This document shows, piece after piece, positions 1 to 7,027 of a stretch of 18,597 bases of DNA. How positions within the stretch are numbered: the first letter of the stretch is position 1; each line of letters begins with the position of its first letter. The DNA comes from JAYZQT01 sp964412235 (lineage in GTDB: Bacteria; Pseudomonadota; Alphaproteobacteria; MPNO01; UBA830). The stretch spans positions 1 through 18,597 of the forward strand of contig CAYPNT010000058.1 of the NCBI GenBank assembly GCA_964412235.1. The letters are read 5' to 3'. The notes beneath the pieces were generated by a model. That model was given only the letters and a program-made list of their open reading frames with translations. It had not been told where the DNA came from and made no database searches. A program made the position numbers and the translations under genes.

Positions 1-264
1 CCAGTGATGGAGATATATTCCTGGGCATGGGCTGTCTTTGTAGCATTTATCATACTGTCAAGTTTTACTGTCCTTAACCTTTTCATCGCAATTATTATAG
101 ATTCCCTGCAAACCCTTAATGAAAGTGAGAAACATCAAGCAATCGAGGAAGTAAGTGAAGTAGTACATGATGAGCATCAGCACCGCGCCGATGAGTTCGC
201 GGAACTTCGCCGGGAAATTAGAGAACTAAAATTGATGTTGGACAACCGAGAAGATAAGAATTAA
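1..264 (+). CDS. Voltage-gated Na+ channel-like protein, C-terminal fragment (5' end outside window)
   Basis: The reading frame is open at the left edge and stops at 264, so only about 87 C-terminal residues are visible. They begin PVMEIYSWAW, which resembles the segment just after the selectivity filter of bacterial NaChBac/BacNav channels (RPVMEVYPYAW in that family). A hydrophobic pore-lining helix like S6 follows, with the characteristic Asn (VLNLFIAIIID). The tail is charged. Residues in a 3-4-3-4 spacing (F, L, I, L, L within EFAELRREIRELKLML) predict a C-terminal coiled coil, as used for tetramer assembly in BacNav channels. The voltage sensor and selectivity filter lie upstream, outside the window, so ion selectivity cannot be judged. 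It is convergent with the TauE-like gene, 12 bases away. A generic Ion_trans-family cation channel is the alternative. Confidence 0.75.
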   Translation, partial: PVMEIYSWAWAVFVAFIILSSFTVLNLFIAIIIDSLQTLNESEKHQAIEEVSEVVHDEHQHRADEFAELRREIRELKLMLDNREDKN

Positions 265-277
265 GCGCGCTTTAATT
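259..277. terminator. Possible bidirectional terminator between convergent genes
   Basis: AATTAA (259-264) and TTAATT (272-277) are inverted around GCGCGCT, and AAGCGCGCTT (263-272) is itself a 10-base palindrome. The element spans the whole gap between the channel gene stop and the TauE-like gene stop, and is followed by T-rich sequence on the + strand. The stem is AT-rich with a small GC core, so termination strength is doubtful. Confidence 0.3.
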
Positions 278-1041
278 TAGAAAATACCCTCATAAAACAG
301 TCTTAGACCCAGAATAAAAAGGATAGAGTAACTCACCCGCATGAACCATTTCTGCGATATGATGTGGTTCAGCTTGATACCTGCATACATTCCAAGCGGT
401 GCAAGGGGCATTAGTATAAGTGATGTCGTTAAATTTGCGCTCGTAAACAAGTCCAACCACCAATAAGGAAGTATTTTTAGATAATTTATAAAGAAAAATA
501 AGATTATTATCGTTCCTACATGTATGCGTCTTTGAAGTTGTTGCGGTAGTAAATACATTGCGACTGGTGGTAGACCCGCGTGAATCACAAAGCTCGTAAA
601 TCCAGCGATCGTCCCCAACCCATAACCTACGGGGTTCGAAAAAACGCGCGCGGTGGCTTTTTCACCACCAGAACGAATAAAATCCACAAAAAAGGCAATA
701 GCGATAAACCCCACCATAAGCTGGATTAATTGTTCGTCCATCCACTTGAAAGTAAATGTGCCAATGACCGTGCCTAGAAGGCAGCCAATGCCTAATATTT
801 TTAGGCTGTGTGGATGCCAATCCCGTCTATATTCATGAACACCGATCAGGTCCATCACACAGAGGATAGGTAACATTATAGCGACCGCAGTTGTTGGGGA
901 GGATACTTGTGCGAGGGCCAAAACTCCAACAAAACCGACACCACCGCCAAAACCACCTTTGGATAGACCGGCAAGAAGTACTGCAATAATCGCAACGGCG
1001 ACAAGAACGGGATCTGCCAGTAGTTGGTTTATATGATGCAT
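277..1041 (-). CDS. TauE/SafE family membrane permease (sulfite exporter-like)
   Basis: This is a 254-residue, strongly hydrophobic protein with about eight predicted membrane segments. It opens with a helix followed by the glycine-rich LAGLSKGGFGGGVGFVGV near residues 22-39, the N-terminal signature of the TauE/SafE (DUF81) family. A second family-like stretch, GTIAGFTSFVIHAGLPPVAMYL, lies in the second half, consistent with the two-repeat fold. Family members sit in the inner membrane and export or take up small anions such as sulfite, sulfoacetate or sulfonates; the substrate here cannot be read from sequence. Length is normal for the family. No clear Shine-Dalgarno precedes the ATG. The gene is divergent from the MaoC-like gene across a repeat-rich gap and has no sulfur-metabolism gene beside it in view. 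Confidence 0.85.
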   Translation of the reverse strand: MHHINQLLADPVLVAVAIIAVLLAGLSKGGFGGGVGFVGVLALAQVSSPTTAVAIMLPILCVMDLIGVHEYRRDWHPHSLKILGIGCLLGTVIGTFTFKWMDEQLIQLMVGFIAIAFFVDFIRSGGEKATARVFSNPVGYGLGTIAGFTSFVIHAGLPPVAMYLLPQQLQRRIHVGTIIILFFFINYLKILPYWWLDLFTSANLTTSLILMPLAPLGMYAGIKLNHIISQKWFMRVSYSILFILGLRLFYEGIF

Positions 1042-1103
1042 TCGTGCAGTGGTTTATTGATTTTTGGTTTGATATTGAGATGAAGCGCTGAACGACTACG
1101 TGG

Positions 1104-1126
1104 TTGTATCATTTGTACTGATACAA
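1104..1126. promoter_or_regulatory. Inverted repeat TTGTATCA-N7-TGATACAA, candidate operator
   Basis: Perfect 8-base arms lie around a 7-base spacer. The 15-base centre-to-centre distance between arms would allow a dimeric helix-turn-helix regulator to bind both half-sites. It lies 63 bases upstream of the TauE-like start. The TTGTAT half-site recurs at 1161-1166. No regulator gene is visible in the window. Confidence 0.45.
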
Positions 1127-1128
1127 AA

Positions 1129-1170
1129 CTCAATACACGCTTCTGTACTGATTATGCACGTTGTATTGAG
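1129..1170. repeat. Inverted repeat CTCAATACA-N24-TGTATTGAG
   Basis: The arms are 9 bases and perfect (1129-1137 and 1162-1170). Two further pairs (CG/CG) form if T1161 is bulged, giving an 11-pair stem with a large loop. The loop includes the second copy of TGTACTGAT. It could be a regulatory hairpin or paired protein-binding half-sites. Confidence 0.4.
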
Positions 1171-1198
1171 AGATCACAAATGGTTGAAGACCACTCTG

Positions 1199-1204
1199 TA
1201 TAAT
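1199..1204 (+). promoter_or_regulatory. Candidate -10 box TATAAT for the MaoC-like gene
   Basis: An exact TATAAT preceded by CTG lies about 175 bases upstream of the MaoC-like start. The nearest -35-like hexamer, TTGAAG (1184-1189), is only 9 bases away, which is too close for sigma-70. The assignment is therefore weak. Confidence 0.25.
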
Positions 1205-1378
1205 GATTGCTCGCAGTGTTACTAAAAATTTTCATTGGTTCCCATCGCCTCCGCTGCGGTTTCCGGTAAACAACTCAGTAAAAGAATACTGAATGTGGAT
1301 ATTGCCGTATAGAAAAACAAACTATACCGTTGCGGCGCACCCGTTTCGATACGCAATTGAAGAGACTAGAGCTAACAC

Positions 1379-1855
1379 ATGGATCATAAGGGAACACCGG
1401 TTGCAGTAGTCGCGGCCATGGAAGAATTGCACGGTTATTTTATCGATGATCTTCAAGTAGGTATGACTGATGTATATGTCCGGACGGTAACCGAAACCGA
1501 TGTTGTTCAATATTCTCAAATTTCTGGGGATGATAACCCAATACATATGAATGAGGAATTTGCGAAACAGACCATTTTTAATGGGCGAATTGCACACGGT
1601 ATGTTGACGTGCGGGTATATTTCAGCCCTTCTCGGTACAAAACTACCTGGTCCTGGGTGTGCATACATAAATCAGAACCTCAACTTTCTTGCGCCCGTTA
1701 GGGTTGGGGATACGGTACAGACCCGGGTCACCGTTAAGGAGATCATTAAAGGTGCTAATAATGTAATTTGTGAAATTGTGTGTTCGATAGAAGATATAGT
1801 AGTGATTGATGGGACGGCGACCCTGTGGGTGCCTGACAACCGGCTCAATTCTTAA
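1379..1855 (+). CDS. MaoC-like (R)-specific enoyl-CoA hydratase/dehydratase
   Basis: This is a single hot-dog-fold MaoC domain. The hydratase-2 motif reads SGDDNPIHMN. Asp51 and His56 match the catalytic Asp/His pair of PhaJ-type (R)-enoyl-CoA hydratases, and HGML and the LNFLAPVRVGDTV block follow in the expected order. Such enzymes hydrate trans-2-enoyl-CoA to (R)-3-hydroxyacyl-CoA, feeding polyhydroxyalkanoate or other acyl-CoA routes. The exact substrate is not inferable. The reading frame gives 158 residues from ATG 1379. The in-frame ATG at 1418 (MEELHGYF) would give 145 residues and better fits where homologues begin; neither start has a convincing Shine-Dalgarno. The gene precedes ribF by 69 bases, a placement common in Rhodospirillales-like genomes as far as I recall. 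Confidence 0.87.
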   Translation: MDHKGTPVAVVAAMEELHGYFIDDLQVGMTDVYVRTVTETDVVQYSQISGDDNPIHMNEEFAKQTIFNGRIAHGMLTCGYISALLGTKLPGPGCAYINQNLNFLAPVRVGDTVQTRVTVKEIIKGANNVICEIVCSIEDIVVIDGTATLWVPDNRLNS

Positions 1856-1924
1856 AAGTTATTATTCTCTAGTGGCCATAATGGTTTGACTTGAACGGCC
1901 GCGATAGTTACCAAGACCGCCAGT

Positions 1925-2896
1925 ATGCGTATATTTAGACATGTTTCAGGCCTCCCAAATTTTGCCCGGGGCAGCTCGGTTGCGATTGGGAACTTTGATG
2001 GTGTTCACCTTGGTCATCAGGCTGTCATTAATGAGGCAGCGATTCAGTCTGAGGCGTTGGAATGCTCCCTCTCTGTAATGACGTTTGAGCCTCATCCTAG
2101 AAGGTTTTTTAAGCCGGAGGAGCCAACATTTCAGCTAACACCCCTGCAGAGTAAAGTGCGTCGTTTTGAGGCAGTCGGCGTTCAGAATTTGCTAGTTATT
2201 CCTTTTGATATAGAGACATCAAATTTAACGCATGAGGAATTTGTAAATAAATTTATTGTTAATGGGTTTGGCGCCAAACATGTGACCGTAGGCTACGATT
2301 TTGTATTTGGCGCAGGTCGCGGCGGTGGGGTGGAATATTTAGAGACTCGATCTAAAGAAAAAGGATTTGAGCTGTCAGTAGTAGAGCCTGTAAAGGATGT
2401 CAGCCAAACGGTCTATTCGTCGACCAATATTCGGAACTGTTTAGTCGTGGGAGACCCATTAGGCGCGGCGCAGTTGTTGGGTCGACCTTGGGAGGTTGAG
2501 GGCCGAGTGGTTAAGGGTGATCAAAGGGGAAGGCAGATCGGTTTCCCAACAGCAAACATTTTTTTAAACGAGTATCTTGAGCCAGCGTTGGGGGTCTACG
2601 CGGTCTGGGTTTGCGTAGAAGATGGAACGCAAACGACTTGGCGGATGGGATGCGCGAACGTCGGCTGTCGACCAACATTTGATAAACGCGACGTGAATTG
2701 CGAGGTTTATATTTTCGACTTTACCAACGATATATATGACAAATTACTTCGTGTAGCGTTCGTTGAATATATTCGTCCCGAGAAGAAGTTTGAGAGTGTA
2801 ACGCATTTGCGTGAACAAATTGCACAGGATGTACATGACGCCCGTATTCTGCTTGAGGGTATCGGGCAGCAAGACCTTAGGCGTATTCAGGAATAG
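1925..2896 (+). CDS. ribF: Bifunctional riboflavin kinase / FAD synthetase
   Basis: RibF phosphorylates riboflavin to FMN and adenylylates FMN to FAD in the cytoplasm. The N-terminal adenylyltransferase domain shows GNFDGVHLGH (residues 22-31), EPHPRRFF, and YDFVFGAGRGG. The SSTNIR motif near residue 165 keeps the Ser-Ser-Thr and Arg of the family's SSTxIR. The C-terminal riboflavin kinase domain has GRVVKGDQRGRQIGFPTAN (around 195-210), then the GVYAV and GCANVGCRPTFD blocks. It ends with the usual EYIRPEKKFESVTHLREQI helix. Length (323 residues) is slightly above the typical 305-315 and the protein is complete. It lies 26 bases upstream of ileS, a conserved proteobacterial arrangement suggesting one transcript. 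No FMN riboswitch was recognised in the 69 bases upstream. Confidence 0.97.
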   Translation: MRIFRHVSGLPNFARGSSVAIGNFDGVHLGHQAVINEAAIQSEALECSLSVMTFEPHPRRFFKPEEPTFQLTPLQSKVRRFEAVGVQNLLVIPFDIETSNLTHEEFVNKFIVNGFGAKHVTVGYDFVFGAGRGGGVEYLETRSKEKGFELSVVEPVKDVSQTVYSSTNIRNCLVVGDPLGAAQLLGRPWEVEGRVVKGDQRGRQIGFPTANIFLNEYLEPALGVYAVWVCVEDGTQTTWRMGCANVGCRPTFDKRDVNCEVYIFDFTNDIYDKLLRVAFVEYIRPEKKFESVTHLREQIAQDVHDARILLEGIGQQDLRRIQE

Positions 2897-2922
2897 TGAC
2901 CTGTTGAGGACACGATAGACAT

Positions 2923-5817
2923 ATGGCGACAGATTATAAAAAAACCGTATTTTTACCCCAAACCGAGTTTGAAATGCGCGGTAAATTGCCGGAACGCGAA
3001 CCAGATATTCTTCGCCATTGGGAAAAAATTAATTTGTATTGCATGCAGCGTAAATTGTCGGCTGGGCGGAAAAAATTTGTTCTCCACGACGGGCCACCCT
3101 ACGCAAACGGTAACCTTCATATCGGCCATGCGTTGAACAAAATATTAAAGGACGTCATCAACCGCTCTCAGTACATGATGGGTAAGGATGCTAATTACGT
3201 CCCGGGCTGGGACTGCCATGGCCTTCCGATCGAGTGGAAAATAGAAGAAAAGTATCGGTCGGAGGGGCGAGATAAGGATCATGTCCCAGTTATAGAGTTT
3301 CGGAGCGAGTGCCGTGAGTTTGCTCAACATTGGATTGAAATTCAGCGCGAGGAATTTAAAAGGCTTGGCGTCATTGGAGATTGGGAGCATCCATACACGA
3401 CCATGAATTTTGCGGCCGAGGCGCAAATTGCCCGTGAATTAATGAAGTTTGTTGATAACGGGCTGCTCTATCAAGGCTCCAAGCCCGTTATGTGGTCAGT
3501 AGTGGAAAAAACAGCTTTAGCGGAGGCCGAGGTTGAATATCATGACCATGAATCCGACACCATATGGGCGAAGTTTCCCATAAATAGTTCAAATGAACAA
3601 TCGCCCTCTGAACTCGCCGGCGCTGCTATTGTTATTTGGACAACGACACCGTGGACAATTCCTGGTAACCGTGCAGTTTGTTATTCATCAAACATATCGT
3701 ATGGCTTGTATAAAATCACGGAGACCCCGGATGAAAACTGGGCCAAGTTAGACGAGCATTTCATTCTTTCAGATGGCCTTGTCTCTGACGTAATGGCCGC
3801 TGCGCGGGTGTCCGGTTGGGAATTAGTTCGCCAAGTGTCGTCAGAAGAACTGGGTGGATTAACTTGCACACATCCCCTGGCCTCATTGGGTTATGATTTT
3901 CAGGTACCATTATTAGATGGTGATCACGTAACGGATGAGGCCGGCACAGGTTTTGTTCATACTGCGCCTGGTCATGGCCGCGAAGACTACGATATTTGGG
4001 TTTCCCAAAGCCGGGAATTGGATGATCGTAAAATAGATACACGTATCCCGTACACAGTCGATGCCGAAGGCTTTCTCACGAGTGATGCTCCTGGTTTTAC
4101 GGGAAGGCAGGTAATTACCAGCAAGGGCAAGAAAGGTGATGCAAACCAAGCTGTTATTACTGCTCTTATTGAGGCTAATGGACTAATAGCTCGTGGTCGA
4201 CTTAAACATCAGTATCCACACTCATGGCGGTCCAAAAAACCACTTATCTTTAGAAACACACCGCAGTGGTTCATAGCGATGGACCGGCCGTTCACGGACG
4301 ACGGTGAGACGCTGCGTGATGTCGCGTTAAAGGCGATAGATGGTACAAATTTCTACCCAGACTCAGGGCGTAACAGGCTATATGGGATGATTGACGGGCG
4401 TCCCGATTGGGTGATTTCGCGACAGCGAGCGTGGGGTGTTCCGATCACGGTATTTGTTAATCGTGCTTCCGGGAAGATACTTAAAGATAAAATAGTTCAG
4501 GAGCGGATTACTACGGCAATTGAAGACGAAGGGGCGGATGCTTGGTTTGCATCTGACCCAACTCGGTTTCTTGGGAAGGAATATAATGTCGAAGATTATG
4601 AACAAGTTTTCGACATTCTAGATGTTTGGTTTGATTCTGGGTCGACCCATAGCTTTGTTCTTGAGGAACGAGAAGACCTCAAATGGCCTGCATCCTTGTA
4701 TCTGGAAGGCTCCGATCAACATCGCGGGTGGTTTCATTCGAGCCTTCTCGAATCATGTGGTACGCGGATGTGCGCCCCGTATGAAGCTGTTTTAACCCAT
4801 GGTTTTGTGTTGGCTGAGGACAAACAAAAAATGTCCAAATCTACTGGCAATGTCGTATCGCCACAGGATATTCTGAAGCAATATGGGGCGGACATATTGC
4901 GTATTTGGGTGGTCGCATCTGATTATTCAGAAGATCTCAAAATTGGTCCTGAAATAATAAAGCATCAAGCGGATGCGTACAGGCGCCTTCGCAACACACT
5001 ACGTTACATGTTAGGAAACTTGAATCAGTTTAGTGAGGCAGAGCGTATTTCTCTAAATGTAATGCCAGAACTCGAGCGCTGGGTCCTTCATAGACTAACA
5101 GAAATAGACGTGACGATAAGAGGTTGTGTTGACGCATTCGATTTCCATACGATGTTTACGGTATTACATAATTTTTGCGCCGTTGATCTTTCATCTTTTT
5201 ATTTTGATGTAAGAAAGGATGCGTTGTATTGCGATCAGGAAAAATCAACTCGTCGACGGGCTGCGCGGACTGTTTTAGACGAGCTTTTTGCGTGTCTCAC
5301 GACATGGCTAGCACCTATTATATCTTTTACAGCCGAAGAGGCGTGGTTAGTGCGCGGAGACGATAGCTCAGAAAGTATACACTTAAGAAGATTTCCCGAA
5401 CTACCAGAGACGTGGAGGGACGAACGCCTTGCCGAGAAGTGGTCGACCATACGAAACGTTAGACGCGTGGTGACGGGTGCGTTGGAAGTTGAAAGAACAG
5501 AAAAACGTATTGGCTCCAGCCTCGAAAGTGCACCCACAGTATTTCTTAGTGAAGAGATCGCGAGAATATTAGAAGGCATTGATTTAGCTGAGGTTACAAT
5601 AACCTCTAGTGTTACAAAAAAAGTTGGAACTGGGCCAAAAAACGCATTCACCCTAGAAGACGTCCCAGGAGTTTCTGTTTTAAGTGCCAAGCCCGACGGG
5701 AATAGATGTGAACGTTGTTGGCAGGTTCTTCCTGACGTGGGGATGAATACTGATTGGCCAGATATCTGTGGCCGATGTGCAGAAGCAGTAACACACTCTA
5801 TTGCGAAGATTGCGTGA
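2923..5817 (+). CDS. ileS: Isoleucyl-tRNA synthetase
   Basis: This class I aminoacyl-tRNA synthetase charges tRNA-Ile and hydrolyses misactivated valine. The ATP-binding HIGH motif is at residues 66-69 (after PPYANGNL) and KMSKS at 636-640. The CP1 editing domain is recognisable from WTTTPWTIPGNRA (starting at 239) and GTGFVHTAPGHGREDYD (near 340). The DWVISRQRAWGVPI block and DVWFDSGS are present. The C-terminus holds a zinc site of two CxxC pairs, Cys929/Cys932 and Cys949/Cys952, as in the bacterial zinc-containing form. Length (964 residues) is typical. GAGGA at 2906-2910 sits 12 bases before the ATG, a long spacing. The end overlaps the most upstream possible lspA starts. A 198-residue frame on the opposite strand (5235-5831) is a shadow of this gene. 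Confidence 0.98.
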   Translation: MATDYKKTVFLPQTEFEMRGKLPEREPDILRHWEKINLYCMQRKLSAGRKKFVLHDGPPYANGNLHIGHALNKILKDVINRSQYMMGKDANYVPGWDCHGLPIEWKIEEKYRSEGRDKDHVPVIEFRSECREFAQHWIEIQREEFKRLGVIGDWEHPYTTMNFAAEAQIARELMKFVDNGLLYQGSKPVMWSVVEKTALAEAEVEYHDHESDTIWAKFPINSSNEQSPSELAGAAIVIWTTTPWTIPGNRAVCYSSNISYGLYKITETPDENWAKLDEHFILSDGLVSDVMAAARVSGWELVRQVSSEELGGLTCTHPLASLGYDFQVPLLDGDHVTDEAGTGFVHTAPGHGREDYDIWVSQSRELDDRKIDTRIPYTVDAEGFLTSDAPGFTGRQVITSKGKKGDANQAVITALIEANGLIARGRLKHQYPHSWRSKKPLIFRNTPQWFIAMDRPFTDDGETLRDVALKAIDGTNFYPDSGRNRLYGMIDGRPDWVISRQRAWGVPITVFVNRASGKILKDKIVQERITTAIEDEGADAWFASDPTRFLGKEYNVEDYEQVFDILDVWFDSGSTHSFVLEEREDLKWPASLYLEGSDQHRGWFHSSLLESCGTRMCAPYEAVLTHGFVLAEDKQKMSKSTGNVVSPQDILKQYGADILRIWVVASDYSEDLKIGPEIIKHQADAYRRLRNTLRYMLGNLNQFSEAERISLNVMPELERWVLHRLTEIDVTIRGCVDAFDFHTMFTVLHNFCAVDLSSFYFDVRKDALYCDQEKSTRRRAARTVLDELFACLTTWLAPIISFTAEEAWLVRGDDSSESIHLRRFPELPETWRDERLAEKWSTIRNVRRVVTGALEVERTEKRIGSSLESAPTVFLSEEIARILEGIDLAEVTITSSVTKKVGTGPKNAFTLEDVPGVSVLSAKPDGNRCERCWQVLPDVGMNTDWPDICGRCAEAVTHSIAKIA

Positions 5818-6319
5818 GTTATCGGTGACACGGTGTGGCCTTATTCTGTCACTTGGGGTAATTGGCTTTGATCAACTGATCAAATACTGGGTTGTCCATG
5901 AAGTTATGTCGCCGCCTCGGGTTATTGAGGTAACAAGTTTTTTCAACCTTGTCATGGTATGGAATACAGGTGCAAGCTTTGGGTTATTTAGTGGCCAGTC
6001 CCCATGGACACAGGTGATTCTGGTTGGATTAGCGATCCTTATTTCGATTTTTCTTGTAGTCTGGCTGCGACAAACGAGATCGGTTTGGTTATCAATTGCG
6101 CTGGGGCTAATTATTGGTGGGGCGTTAGGCAACGCAATTGACAGGGTGGTTTACGCCGCTGTAGCGGATTTTTTAGATTTTCACGCCTTCGAATATCACT
6201 GGCCGTCGTTTAATGTTGCCGATATAGCTATTTCTATAGGGGTGATTATCCTTTTAATTGACGGGTTTACTGGTCGTAGAGGTAAGCATAAGTTCGAGAA
6301 CTCATTAAATAACAAGTAG
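5801..6319 (+). CDS. lspA: Lipoprotein signal peptidase (signal peptidase II)
   Basis: LspA is an inner-membrane aspartic protease that cleaves prolipoprotein signal peptides before the lipidated cysteine. Four hydrophobic segments are visible. Conserved blocks are FDQLIKYW near the N-terminus, NTGASFGLF, GNAIDR with Asp114, and FNVADI with Asp141; these aspartates form the catalytic dyad (numbering from the longest start). No ATG exists at the N-terminus. Possible starts are TTG 5801, TTG 5810 or GTG 5825. The GTG gives MTRCGLILSLGVIGFDQL, which best matches where homologues begin, but has no clear Shine-Dalgarno. The first two overlap the 3' end of ileS, so translational coupling is likely. 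The gene lies 10 bases before a lipoprotein gene, a plausible substrate. Confidence 0.95.
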   Translation: MRRLRELSVTRCGLILSLGVIGFDQLIKYWVVHEVMSPPRVIEVTSFFNLVMVWNTGASFGLFSGQSPWTQVILVGLAILISIFLVVWLRQTRSVWLSIALGLIIGGALGNAIDRVVYAAVADFLDFHAFEYHWPSFNVADIAISIGVIILLIDGFTGRRGKHKFENSLNNK

Positions 6320-6329
6320 GTTCTACCAT

Positions 6330-6905
6330 ATGAGACTCTTGTCTAAGACGTATTTTCTTGCACCGTGTTTTCTTGCAGCAGGCCTTGTCTTGACAGCTTG
6401 TGAAGGTGCGAGGGAGGCGATTGGTGCGGCTAATGCCCCGCCTGACGAGTTTGCGGTTGTAACGCGTGCTCCGCTGAGCATGCCTCCCGATTACGGGGTT
6501 AGGCCCCCTAGAGCGGGAGCTAAAAGGCCACAGGAAAAAACGGTATTAGAAACTGCGCGCGGAAAACTGATACGCAAAAGGACTTCGGGAGTTATGGTTT
6601 CGAAAGACCAAGTTGGATCGAGAGCTGAGATCGTTATATTAAAAAAAGCGGGAGCGACAAACCAAGCTCAGGGCATACGTGAGCTTATTGATCGAGAGGC
6701 ATCAATATATGCGTCCAAGGATGAGAGGTTTACTGACCAAATAATGTTTTGGCAGCCTTCTCCTCAGCCTGGGACGATTGTAGATGCCAAGGCTGAAAAA
6801 AAACGGTTGAGAAATAATGCGGCACTCGGGACGTCGCCTTCAAAGGGGCGTACACCGCAAATAACGAGACGGCCCAGGGGCTTTCTGGAGGGAGTTTTTA
6901 AGTAA
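6330..6905 (+). CDS. DUF3035 family lipoprotein
   Basis: This 191-residue predicted lipoprotein has a basic N-terminus, a hydrophobic segment, then a lipobox LTAC with Cys24 as the lipidation site. The mature part opens with an alanine-rich stretch and the block APPDEFAVVTRAPLSMPPDY, followed by a Pro/Arg-rich segment (VRPPRAGAKRPQ). This pattern matches the alphaproteobacterial DUF3035 family, whose function is not established to my knowledge. The C-terminus is rich in Arg and Lys. It sits 10 bases downstream of lspA and upstream of two M16 peptidases, suggesting an envelope role. GTAGG (6316-6320) is a weak Shine-Dalgarno. The family call rests on recognition of the PPDY/RPPR region and the synteny; the lipoprotein call is firmer. 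Confidence 0.85.
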   Translation: MRLLSKTYFLAPCFLAAGLVLTACEGAREAIGAANAPPDEFAVVTRAPLSMPPDYGVRPPRAGAKRPQEKTVLETARGKLIRKRTSGVMVSKDQVGSRAEIVILKKAGATNQAQGIRELIDREASIYASKDERFTDQIMFWQPSPQPGTIVDAKAEKKRLRNNAALGTSPSKGRTPQITRRPRGFLEGVFK

Positions 6906-7027
6906 TTGTCTGTGCTAAACTTGGTGTTAAAAGCTACCCTGAGATCGAGACCAACCATACAATCTTAAAGATCAATTTATATCAATTTCTCCCAGTGTAA
7001 GTGTTTTTATCGTGTTTGGAGCCCCGA
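6906..7027. other. Intergenic gap before the M16 pair with an 8-base tandem repeat
   Basis: ATCAATTT occurs twice in tandem with a 10-base period (6971-6978 and 6981-6988). This spacing would put both copies on one DNA face. No convincing -35/-10 pair or terminator hairpin was found. The gap suggests the two peptidase genes may have their own promoter. Confidence 0.3.
7018..7021 (+). promoter_or_regulatory. Shine-Dalgarno GGAG favouring a TTG start at 7028
   Basis: GGAG lies 6 bases before TTG 7028, within normal spacing. The in-frame GTG at 7001 has no Shine-Dalgarno. The TTG start leaves an intact signal peptide, so it is preferred for the first M16 gene. Confidence 0.5.

Larger units (their letters stand above)
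1042..1378. other. 337-base divergent intergenic region with four perfect inverted repeats
   Basis: No plausible gene or tRNA was seen. The region separates the 5' ends of the TauE-like (-) and MaoC-like (+) genes. It carries TTGTATCA-N7-TGATACAA (1104-1126), CTCAATACA-N24-TGTATTGAG (1129-1170), TCAGTA-N6-TACTGA (1275-1292) and GTATAG-N9-CTATAC (1307-1327). TGTACTGAT occurs twice, exactly 30 bases apart (1114-1122 and 1144-1152). A TATAAT hexamer stands at 1199-1204, without a well-spaced -35 box. The region probably contains both promoters and operator sites; the regulator is unknown. Confidence 0.6.

Noticed and set aside
1184..1204. TTGAAG...TATAAT as a full sigma-70 promoter
   Set aside because: The spacer is 9 bases, far short of 16-18, so only the -10 hexamer is kept as a weak candidate.
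1322..1597. 91-residue minus-strand frame overlapping the MaoC-like gene
   Set aside because: It is antisense to the conserved hydratase motif region and shows no family features.
1886..1914. TTGACT upstream of ribF as a -35 box
   Set aside because: No acceptable -10 hexamer occurs 16-18 bases downstream.
5235..5831. 198-residue open frame on the minus strand
   Set aside because: It lies antisense to the ileS C-terminal region, whose zinc-site cysteines and family motifs are clear. Its sequence resembles no family and is compositionally a shadow.
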